64,000 nucleotides of DNA from contig JAYEFR010000030.1 in NCBI GenBank assembly GCA_034716155.1, forward strand, positions 1-64,000, in the 5' to 3' direction. Shown here in pieces: positions 25,648-33,277 of this stretch. Source of the stretch: JAGGYK01 sp034716155 (GTDB lineage Bacteria; Desulfobacterota; Desulfomonilia; UBA1062). The translations under genes and the position numbers were made by a program. Numbering within the stretch: the stretch's first letter is position 1; each line of letters opens with the position of its first letter. Under the pieces are notes generated by a model. The model made no database searches and was not told the origin of the DNA. It was given only the letters and a program-made list of their open reading frames with translations.

Positions 25648-27015
25648 ATGGACTATACAAAAAGATTGGCAACCCTTTGCGCAGGGGTCTCCATAGACAG
25701 GCTTTCTCCGGAGGTTATCCAAAAGGCTAAGCTTTGCATCCTGGATTTTGTAGCCAATGTCTATGGCTCTATGGAACTGGATGCCGTAAGAGGAGTGGCC
25801 GCCTACATTCGTTCCCTTGGCGGCGCTGAAAGTGCTACTGCCTTAGGTTGGGGATTCAAGACAGGCACTCTGAATGCCGCCTTTATAAATGGTACTACAG
25901 CCGAGGCCATAGAGGCACAGGATGGCCTGCGTTTCGGAGGAAACCATCCAGGCACCGCTGTTATCCCCGCATCTATTGTAGTTGCCGAAGACATGGGACT
26001 TGGCGGCAGAGATGTCATAGAGGCGGTGGTGGCAGGTTATGATGCTGCCAATCGAGTAGCTGCGGCAATGCATCCCAGACACACCCTGTCCGGATTCCTT
26101 CCCACAGGGACATGCGGAGCATTCGGGGCTGCAGCAGCTGTTGCACGACTTAAGGGCCTTGATATAGAAGGCATGCTGAACGCCCTTGGCAATGCCGGAT
26201 ATATCTTGCCGATATCCATGGCAGAGCAATTGATGGGAGGATACACTATAAAAATTGTGCAGGGAGGTCAGGCTGCCGCCGCTGGAATAATGGCAGCAGG
26301 ATTGGCAACCTCAGGGATTACCGGAGCCCCCTATGTCTTGGAAGGATCAGAATTAAATGGAGGCTTCACTCAGATAACGACAGACATTGAACCGAATCTG
26401 GAAAAGATCACCGAAGGTCTGGGCGAACACTACACCATTATGGATGTATATTTTAAGCCATACACTGCATGCCGCCATACCCATGGAGCGATTCAGGCCA
26501 CCTTAGAACTGACAAAAGAAAGGCCGATTGACCCCAAAGAGATTGAAGGGGTGGAGGTATATACCTATGGGATGGCAGTTATTGCTGTGGGGAAAGGTGT
26601 GGAGCAAAAAGATACCTTTGTCTCTGCCCAGTTTTCCATACCATATTGTGTTTCTGCCTGCTTGATCGACAAAGAGTTCGGGCCAAGGCAACTGAAAGAA
26701 GAGCGAATGGCTGATCCAGCAGTCATCTCGCTTTCAAAAAAGATCTCCACCCAAATGGATGACGAACTGAACAAGGTGTATCCGGATCTTACCTCAAGCA
26801 GGGTAGAAGTTACCCTTAAAGATGGCAAAAAACCGGTGAAACAGGTTGATATCCCGAAAGGAGACCCCAGAGACCCTATGACAGAAAAAGACCTCTGCGC
26901 CAAGGTCAAATACTTCGCCGGCAATAGAGATGAAAAGACCATAGCAAAGACAATCAATATGATCCTTAATTTAGAAAATGCAGGTAAAATCAATGAACTC
27001 ACAAAAATCATTTAG
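25648..27015 (+). CDS. MmgE/PrpD family protein (2-methylcitrate dehydratase-like)
   Basis: 455 residues covering the whole MmgE/PrpD fold: helical N-terminal domain (LCILDFVANVYGS, FINGTTAEAIEAQDG, NHPGTAVIPAS) and the C-terminal lid domain (KPYTACRHTHGAIQAT). Characterised members are iron-independent dehydratases/hydratases or decarboxylases of tricarboxylates and related acids. The start is taken at 25648, because GGAGG at 25638-25642 lies 5 bases upstream. In this operon it could hydrate the enoyl product of the acyl-CoA dehydrogenase or act on the free acid; the sequence does not decide. Confidence 0.88.
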   Translation: MDYTKRLATLCAGVSIDRLSPEVIQKAKLCILDFVANVYGSMELDAVRGVAAYIRSLGGAESATALGWGFKTGTLNAAFINGTTAEAIEAQDGLRFGGNHPGTAVIPASIVVAEDMGLGGRDVIEAVVAGYDAANRVAAAMHPRHTLSGFLPTGTCGAFGAAAAVARLKGLDIEGMLNALGNAGYILPISMAEQLMGGYTIKIVQGGQAAAAGIMAAGLATSGITGAPYVLEGSELNGGFTQITTDIEPNLEKITEGLGEHYTIMDVYFKPYTACRHTHGAIQATLELTKERPIDPKEIEGVEVYTYGMAVIAVGKGVEQKDTFVSAQFSIPYCVSACLIDKEFGPRQLKEERMADPAVISLSKKISTQMDDELNKVYPDLTSSRVEVTLKDGKKPVKQVDIPKGDPRDPMTEKDLCAKVKYFAGNRDEKTIAKTINMILNLENAGKINELTKII

Positions 27016-27039
27016 CTGATTAAAAAGAAAGGAGCAATT

Positions 27040-28206
27040 ATGGACTTCAACCTCAATGAAGAGCAACAAATGCTGATTAATACTATTCGTACCATGGCTA
27101 AAAGGGAGAATCTCAAAGAACTGGCAGCACATACTGAGACCACAGGAGATTTTCCTTTTCACCTGATGAAGAAGTACACTGACATGGGGCTTCTGGGAAT
27201 GACTCTGTCACCCGAGCATGGAGGCGGCGGACAGTCAGCCATAAACGCCATCTTCGCAATTGAAGAGCTGGCAAAGTTCAGTGCCATGATAGCCGGCTCG
27301 GTATTCGAGTCAAACGTGGGGCCTGTCAGGGTAATTGACCTCTTCGGGACTGAGGATCAGAAAAAATCCATCATCCCGGGGGTATGCAAAGGGGAATTAA
27401 GTGTGTCAGTATGCATGACCGAACCCGAAGCAGGTTCGGACCTCACCAGTCTGTCCACCAATGTGAAAGAGGACGGCAATCACTATATCCTGAATGGTCG
27501 GAAGACATTTATTACAGGTGGTGGAGAAGCGTCTCACTATTTTGTCTACACCCGCTTTGGAGACATTACAGGATATAAAGGAATCGGGGGCATCATAGTT
27601 GAGAAAGATACCCCTGGCTTTACCTTCGGCAAACAGGAAAAGTTTATGGGGCTTCACGGAATGCCATCCTGCGATCTTATCTTTGAGGATGTAAAGATCC
27701 CAAAGGAAAATGTAGTGATCAAACCCGGAGACTTTAAAAGACTCATGACTACCTTCGACATCGAACGTTGCGGCAACGCAGCCATGTGTCTTGGTATTGC
27801 AGGTGGTGCCTTGGAGGAGGCAAAGTCATATGCCGAACAGCGTCATGCCTTTGGGAGACCTATATGCGAATTTCAGGCCATTCAGTTTATGATCGTGGAT
27901 ATGGCCATGAAGCTGGACGCGGCACGTCTCCTTGTCTATCGAGCCGTCACCGGGGCCGGTAAAGGACTGCCTTCCATATATGAAGCATCCATGGCCAAAT
28001 GCTTTGCTAATGAGATGGTAGCGGATGTTACCAATACTGCTATGGAGGTCTTTGGAGGTTACGGTTACAGTAGAGAATTCCCGGTGGAAAGGATGGCCAG
28101 GGACGGGAAGGCATGGAGAGTTGCCGGAGGTACAATCCAGATGCTTAAGATCACTATGGCAAGCCTGCTCTTTGGACGGCGGTTCGATCAACGTAAGGGG
28201 AAGTGA
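27040..28206 (+). CDS. acyl-CoA dehydrogenase, isovaleryl-CoA-dehydrogenase-like active site
   Basis: 388 residues of the FAD-dependent acyl-CoA dehydrogenase family (CMTEPEAGSDLTSL, YILNGRKTFITGG, QRHAFGRPICEFQ, EVFGGYGYSREFPVER). At the C-terminal position where butyryl- and medium-chain enzymes have the catalytic Glu in an EGT motif, this protein reads AGGT. A Glu is present in helix G instead (FDIER, Glu242), as in isovaleryl-CoA and long-chain enzymes. This suggests a branched or bulky acyl-CoA substrate. Electron acceptor proteins (Etf) are not in the window. It starts 24 bases after the MmgE/PrpD gene. Confidence 0.92.
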   Translation: MDFNLNEEQQMLINTIRTMAKRENLKELAAHTETTGDFPFHLMKKYTDMGLLGMTLSPEHGGGGQSAINAIFAIEELAKFSAMIAGSVFESNVGPVRVIDLFGTEDQKKSIIPGVCKGELSVSVCMTEPEAGSDLTSLSTNVKEDGNHYILNGRKTFITGGGEASHYFVYTRFGDITGYKGIGGIIVEKDTPGFTFGKQEKFMGLHGMPSCDLIFEDVKIPKENVVIKPGDFKRLMTTFDIERCGNAAMCLGIAGGALEEAKSYAEQRHAFGRPICEFQAIQFMIVDMAMKLDAARLLVYRAVTGAGKGLPSIYEASMAKCFANEMVADVTNTAMEVFGGYGYSREFPVERMARDGKAWRVAGGTIQMLKITMASLLFGRRFDQRKGK

Positions 28207-28248
28207 TCTCTAAAACAAAAAATTAATTAAAGATAAGGAGGAAATACT

Positions 28249-28689
28249 ATGGGCCGTTATTATAAAGATGCTAATCAACTCTATGAGATCTATGGTTATT
28301 TTATGGAGCGTATACTTACAGACGAAAAGAGAGGTCCTAAAATGGCTAAGGCTAATATCATTATTAAATTCATATATACAGATCCTGACTGCGAGATTAC
28401 CATAGACCTGAAAAACCCACCAAAAAAGGAAGGGTACTACGGGAATTACTACCTGGGGCCATGCGATCTTAAGGAAGATGTCTGGTCCAAACAGGCTGCT
28501 GACTTCTCCCATAGCTTCTGGCACGGTTTTGAGAACCCAGTAGCCGCCGTAACCAGAGGGAAAATAAAACAGGGCGGCAAGATTACTGCCATGCTGAAAC
28601 TCTTGCCGGTGGTTAGGCCCGCATTTAAGATGTTCCCCATAATCCTTGAGGAAATGGGCTACAGCGACCTTATAATTAAAAAGAAGTGA
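28249..28689 (+). CDS. SCP2-like lipid/acyl carrier-binding protein
   Basis: 146 residues resembling the sterol-carrier-protein-2 fold: an alpha/beta core (AKANIIIKFIYTDPDCEITIDL) and a C-terminal segment with GKIKQGGKITAMLKLLPVVRPAF. SCP2-like proteins bind hydrophobic acids or acyl-CoA. It is the last gene before a strong terminator, preceded by AAGGAGG. Its presence hints that the pathway substrate is hydrophobic. The family assignment is by pattern and is moderately sure. Confidence 0.65.
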   Translation: MGRYYKDANQLYEIYGYFMERILTDEKRGPKMAKANIIIKFIYTDPDCEITIDLKNPPKKEGYYGNYYLGPCDLKEDVWSKQAADFSHSFWHGFENPVAAVTRGKIKQGGKITAMLKLLPVVRPAFKMFPIILEEMGYSDLIIKKK

Positions 28690-28711
28690 AGGCGGTGGTC
28701 AGTGAGTAATA

Positions 28712-28750
28712 AAAAGGGGCCAGGGCTATACAATAGCCCTGGCCCCTTTT
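28712..28750 (+). terminator. strong rho-independent terminator of the glycyl radical operon
   Basis: AAAAGGGGCCAGGGCTA (28712-28728) pairs perfectly with TAGCCCTGGCCCCTTTT (28734-28750) around a 5-base loop. The U-rich 3' end serves the plus strand; the A-rich left flank could allow some bidirectional use. Confidence 0.92.
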
Positions 28751-28777
28751 CTTATCTTACCAGGCAATGACTCATAC

Positions 28778-28893
28778 CAAGTTGCAATCAAGTCATTGCG
28801 AGAAGCTTTAGCGACGTGGCAATCTCAGCCTCTAGATTGCTTCGCTTCGCTCGCAATGACAATTTCGATAAGTACTTGATTGAATGCAACTTG
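28778..28893. repeat. nested palindromic repeat (copy A of the ATTGCGAG element)
   Basis: The core 28792-28860 is bounded by GTCATTGCGAG and its complement CTCGCAATGAC, as in the copies at 40951-41036 and 59720-59804. Only here is it enclosed by a second inverted repeat: CAAGTTGCA-ATCAAGT (28778-28793) and ACTTGAT-TGAA-TGCAACTTG (28874-28893). The whole can fold as one long hairpin. It may be a non-autonomous mobile or REP-like element. Confidence 0.75.
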
Positions 28894-28896
28894 ATA

Positions 28897-29037
28897 TCAA
28901 AAGGCAGCTGATGTTGCCGAAATCAATCCTACGGCAAAGACAACCCCTGCTATCCCAGCTCCTGCAACGCCCAATAAAGGGGCCAGTCCCACCAGTATAA
29001 ACCCAAACAAGAATCTCCCTTGTCCTTTTGTCTCCAT
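28897..29037 (-). CDS. 46-residue glycine/alanine-rich membrane peptide
   Basis: The minus strand has a near-perfect ribosome binding site (AAGGAGG) 6 bases before ATG 29037 and an open frame of 46 codons ending at 28897. The peptide starts METKGQGRF and is then almost entirely hydrophobic (residues 9-39, with many Gly and Ala), so it should form one or two membrane helices. It follows the OB-fold membrane protein by 28 bases and is the last gene of the formate dehydrogenase set. No family is recognised. Confidence 0.65.
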   Translation of the reverse strand: METKGQGRFLFGFILVGLAPLLGVAGAGIAGVVFAVGLISATSAAF

Positions 29038-29065
29038 TTTATCCTCCTTACACTTGACTTCTCTT

Positions 29066-29536
29066 TTAAGTCTTTAACCTTTTTACGCTTACAGCAGATA
29101 TAGTGAGGCTCGTTCGTTTAAAGAGATTTCTCATCACCATCCCCAAGACCTCCACCTTATCCCCCACCTTTATATCCTCCAATGGGGAGGTAAACATAAT
29201 TACCTTTATACTATCTGTTTCATCTTGAATATCAAAGTGTGGCCTTTTCAGCCACCTAAAGGTTGCCTTCTTAACCACCCCATAGACCTTGACCACATCT
29301 CCTATATTCTTAAGCGTAATCCCTTCTATCTTGTAATACCTTGCGTTCTTCCTGTATCTGCCCTCTGCCTGCGCATAACCCCTTTGGCTCATCATCCTCA
29401 AGGCAATCGGGATAATAAGTATCATAAACAACATGGGGATGGCATACATCAGGAAATGCGCATCCCCTGTCGAGATATATTGAACTGCTACCATAAAGGC
29501 AACAATGCCAAAGGCTATCCATGCAAGGCCTGACAT
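29066..29536 (-). CDS. membrane protein with a C-terminal OB-fold-like domain
   Basis: 156 residues. Two hydrophobic helices occupy about 4-22 and 28-46; a basic linker follows, then a beta-rich domain (VVKVYGVVKKATF, DETDSIKVIMFTSPL, VGDKVEVLGMVMRNLF) of the OB-fold pattern seen in nucleic-acid-binding or NfeD-like proteins. Placed 10 bases after focA. Its role beside formate transport is not known. Confidence 0.65.
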   Translation of the reverse strand: MSGLAWIAFGIVAFMVAVQYISTGDAHFLMYAIPMLFMILIIPIALRMMSQRGYAQAEGRYRKNARYYKIEGITLKNIGDVVKVYGVVKKATFRWLKRPHFDIQDETDSIKVIMFTSPLEDIKVGDKVEVLGMVMRNLFKRTSLTISAVSVKRLKT

Positions 29537-29546
29537 ATTATATAAC

Positions 29547-30428
29547 CTACTCTTTGGGCACCTCGTTTCTAAACATCATGAAATACGCCACCCCAATAAA
29601 GAGGAATCCTCCAAAGATATTCCCTATTGTTGCAGGCAATTCATTCCAGTACCACATATCAATCCAGGTGATTCCTCCGAAGTGGGCTAAAAGTCCACCC
29701 ATCTTCTGAACCAGCGCAGGGTGCCAGTCAACAAGGAATTTGCCGGCCGGTATGAAATACATGTTGGCTACACAATGCTCAAACCCGGACGATACAAAGG
29801 CCATGATCGGGAACCAGATGCCAAAAAACTTACCAACGACATTGTCTGCTGTAATCGCAAGCAGAATTGCAATATTGACCAGGAAGTTACAGCCGATGGC
29901 CTTCAAGAAGCATGACCACAGGCCAACAGAACCCACTGCCTTGTAGGTCAGGGTCTTACCTACGGCAATCTTCACTGCTGTAAGACCAAAGGCATTGACT
30001 GCCAGGGCCCCCTCAACCCCGCCGGTTACAAATGGGCCTGCAGCCATAATATAAGCGTAGAAGAAGGATCCGATTATGTTCCCAATATAGACCCAGACCC
30101 AGTTTCTTAATACAGCCCCCCAGGAGATCTTCTTCATCATGGCGGCCATGGGTACCAGCATACAATCTCCTGTAAAGAGTTCCATACCGGTGATTACAAT
30201 CGCAATCAAGCCTACCGGGAACACGGAACCGCCAATGAGTTTCCCAATCCCAGGGCCAAGATGGGCTGCAACCCCAGTTGAGCACACAGTACACAAACCA
30301 GCACCTATAGCAATATAGGCGCCCGCCATAAAACCACGGATAAGCAACTGAAATACCGAAAGTTTAGCCTTGTAGCTTCCTGCGTTTCCTGCCAAAGCTA
30401 CCATTTTAGGTGGTGCATTAAATGCCAT
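29547..30428 (-). CDS. focA: formate/nitrite transporter family channel (FocA-like)
   Basis: 293 residues with six membrane helices. Family motifs include the N-terminal MAGAYIAIGAG, ITGMELFTGDCM (the omega-loop region), and SSGFEHCVANMYFIPAG with the central His that gates formate passage. It lies in line after the two formate dehydrogenase genes, so formate, rather than nitrite, is the natural substrate. It would exchange formate across the inner membrane. Confidence 0.93.
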   Translation of the reverse strand: MAFNAPPKMVALAGNAGSYKAKLSVFQLLIRGFMAGAYIAIGAGLCTVCSTGVAAHLGPGIGKLIGGSVFPVGLIAIVITGMELFTGDCMLVPMAAMMKKISWGAVLRNWVWVYIGNIIGSFFYAYIMAAGPFVTGGVEGALAVNAFGLTAVKIAVGKTLTYKAVGSVGLWSCFLKAIGCNFLVNIAILLAITADNVVGKFFGIWFPIMAFVSSGFEHCVANMYFIPAGKFLVDWHPALVQKMGGLLAHFGGITWIDMWYWNELPATIGNIFGGFLFIGVAYFMMFRNEVPKE

Positions 30429-30505
30429 AAATCATCCTCCTATATAAATTTTTTGTATATATATGAAAAAGCAGGGCCTAAAGATATAGGCCCTGCAAAT
30501 GCTTC

Positions 30506-33193
30506 CTATGCCACCTTCTTTATGTTTACTGCGCTTACCTTGTATTCCGGTATCCCAGCAACAGGATCAAACGCAGGATTTGTAAGTCTGTTTGCCGCAG
30601 CCTCACTATAGTGGAATGGTATAAAGACCACGCCTTTGTCACACCTATCCGAGATATCAGCGCATACCTCAATAGCACCTCTCCTTGATGCAACCTCAAT
30701 CCTGTCTCCCTGGCTGACACCCAGCCTCTCAGCATCTGCTAAATTTATCTCTACAAAGGCATCAGGTGTTCTTGATACAAGCCCCTTGGCACGTCTGCTC
30801 ATAGTAGCGGTATGATACTGATAAAGGATCCTGCCTGTTGAGAGTAAAAATGGATACTCTTTATCAGGCATTTCAGCGGGTGGTTTATGTTCACAGACAC
30901 TGAACAAACCCTTGCCACGTGCGAATTTTTCAGTATGGAGGATCGGAGTGCCTGGATGATCCGTGTCAGGACACGGCCAGCAGATGCCTTCTTCTTCGAT
31001 ACGATCATAGGTGATACCCGCATACGATGCAGTCACATTATTTATCTCATCCATGATCTCACGAGCGCTGCTGTATTCCCAATCAGCGCCCATCTTGTTT
31101 GCTAAATCAGTAATGATTTCCCAGTCAGCAAGGGCCTTGCCAGGTGGGTCTACGGCCTTACGTACCCTCAAAACCCTGCGCTCTGTATTGGTAAATGTCC
31201 CGTCTTTTTCCACCCAACACGTACTCGGAAGCACCACATCCGCAAGCTCACCTGTCTCATTCAAGAAGATATCCTGTATCACCAACAGATCAAGATTCTT
31301 TAGTGCCTTTTCTACATGATTTATATCAGGGTCTGACATCATGGGGTTCTCTCCCATTACAATAAGCGCCTTTAAAGAGCCATCATAAGCTGCATCTATC
31401 ATCTTGGGTAGTATAAGCCCGGGGTTATCAGGTATCTTTGTGCCCCATGCATCCTCAAATGGCTTGCGATGATCTGCATTAGCAACATTTCTATACCCTG
31501 GCAAATTCCCAGGCAAACATGCCATATCACATGCACCCTGAACATTACTCTGCCCGCGCAGTGGATTTACGCCTGTGCCAGGCCGGCCGATATTGCCTGT
31601 CAACATGGCCAGGTTTGCACAGGATTTCACATTATCTGTCCCAACCGTGTGCTGGGTAATGCCCATGGCATAGACAATGGCAGCAGCATCTACCTTGGCA
31701 TACATCCTTGCTGCCTTTTTAAGTTCATCTGCTGGTACACCTGTGATCTCCTCAACATATTCCGGGGTATATTTCTCAACAGTTTTTTTAAGTGCATCAA
31801 AGCCTTCAGTCCTTGCCGCAATAAACTTATCATCTGCAAGGCCCTCTTTTATTATTACATGCATAAACCCGTTTAGTAACGCAATATCTGTTCCTGGACT
31901 GTGTCTGAGATGTATGGCTGCAAACTTGGCAAGTTCTATATTCCTGGGGTCAGCAAGGATCAGTTTGGTGCCTTTTTGTGTTACAGCCCTCTTGATAAAT
32001 GTAGAGATAACAGGATGGTTCTCTGTGGTATTTGTACCTATGATCAAATAGCAATTAGATTCTTCCAGATCTGCAATAGAGTTTGTCATTGCCCCAGAAC
32101 CAAATGCAGCGGCCAGACCGGCCACGGTGGAGCTGTGTCAGAGTCTGGCGCAGTGATCTACATTATTCGTACCGATCACTGCTCTCATAAACTTTTGGAA
32201 TAGATAATTTTCTTCATTCGTACACCTTGCAGAAGAAAGACCTGCAATAGAATTTGGACCATGCTTTTCCTTTATATCTGTGAGCCTGTCTGCAACATAG
32301 GCAATTGCATCATTCCAGCTTGCCTCTTTGAGTTTTCCGTCGACCCTGATCATCGGGGTTGTAAGCCTGTCGGGATGATCAATAAAGTCATATCCAAAAC
32401 GGCCCTTTATACAAAGACTACCATGATTTGGTAAAGGTCCGCCTTCCCTTGGTGTAGATACCTTTACGACCTTGTTATCCTTTATATTCAGGTCCATCTG
32501 GCAGCCTACACCACAATAGCCACAAGTGGTACGCACCTTTTCCAGATCAGCCCCCCTACCGGCAAAACGAGCCATCTTCTCTGTAAGTGCACCGACAGGA
32601 CAGACCCTTACACACTCACCGCAAAACAGGCAGTTTGATTCCTCATACTTTAGGCCAAATGGCGGCCCTACTGTGGAGCGTGGGCCTCTGCCTGCATAAT
32701 CGAGCACCTGGTTGACCTGAATCTCCTGACATGCACGAACACACAGACCACAGAGTACACACTTGTTCATATCCCGAATGATCATAGGATTGGCATCTTC
32801 AACGGGTTTCCTATCCTTTGGCTCTTCAAATCGAGGCATCTCAATGCCCATTTCATATGCCAGATCCTGCAATACACAGTTGCCATTGGTCTCGCACGTC
32901 ATACAATTATGGTGGCCCATAGAAATCAAGAGCTCAACCGTGAGCTTTCTTGACCTTAAAACCCGATCTGTATTTGTATATACAACCATCCCCTTCTCTG
33001 CAGGGGTACAGCATGAAGGGATCAATGTTCGCGCCCTTTCCACCTCGACCACGCATACCCTGCATGCACCAATAGGTTTGACCTGCTCATGATGACAGAG
33101 TACAGGGATATGGATATTGTTTTCCTTCGCTACCTCATAAATGGTTTGACCTGGGCTGAACTCTAATTCTTTTCCATCAATTGTTATCTGCAT
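30506..33193 (-). CDS. fdhA: selenocysteine-containing formate dehydrogenase catalytic subunit, NuoG-like N-terminus
   Basis: One 895-residue protein read through an in-frame TGA (32138-32140). The context is CARL-U-HSSTVAGL, where Sec352 ligates Mo/W as in other FdhA/FdhF proteins. N-terminal domains: [2Fe-2S] ferredoxin (Cys33, 44, 47, 61), a His-Cys [4Fe-4S] segment (HHNCMTC), two [4Fe-4S] ferredoxin motifs (CVLCGLC, CLFCGEC), then CGYCGVGC for the catalytic-domain cluster, followed by the molybdopterin domains. The C-terminal part has PLRGQSNVQGACDM and an ADxLGV-type cofactor-binding cap. It oxidises formate (or reduces CO2) and passes electrons to the NuoE/F-like partners upstream. Its first 177 residues are nearly the same as in the Cys paralogue. 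Confidence 0.95.
32100..32140 (-). promoter_or_regulatory. bacterial SECIS element at the fdhA UGA codon
   Basis: Immediately after UGA (32138-32140, minus strand), 18 bases are followed by the loop GGUCUG (32119-32114). The loop is closed by GGCC and GGCC. The same 18-base spacing and GGUCUG loop occur in Escherichia coli fdhF, where SelB binds. This supports Sec insertion rather than termination. Confidence 0.9.
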
Positions 33194-33277
33194 AAAAATT
33201 CTCCATGTTCAGACATCCACTCCTATAGAAAATTTCTTATTAAAACCTAATATAATTATTACCTTGTATATTTATCT

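Noticed and set aside
27040..28206. Acyl-CoA dehydrogenase as catalytically dead because EGT is AGGT
   Set aside because: A helix-G Glu (242) is present at the isovaleryl-CoA dehydrogenase position, so a working base is likely.
32125..32193. A stop codon splitting fdhA into two genes
   Set aside because: The stop is TGA exactly at the Sec position of the family, with a good SECIS right after it and no frameshift, so it is read as selenocysteine.
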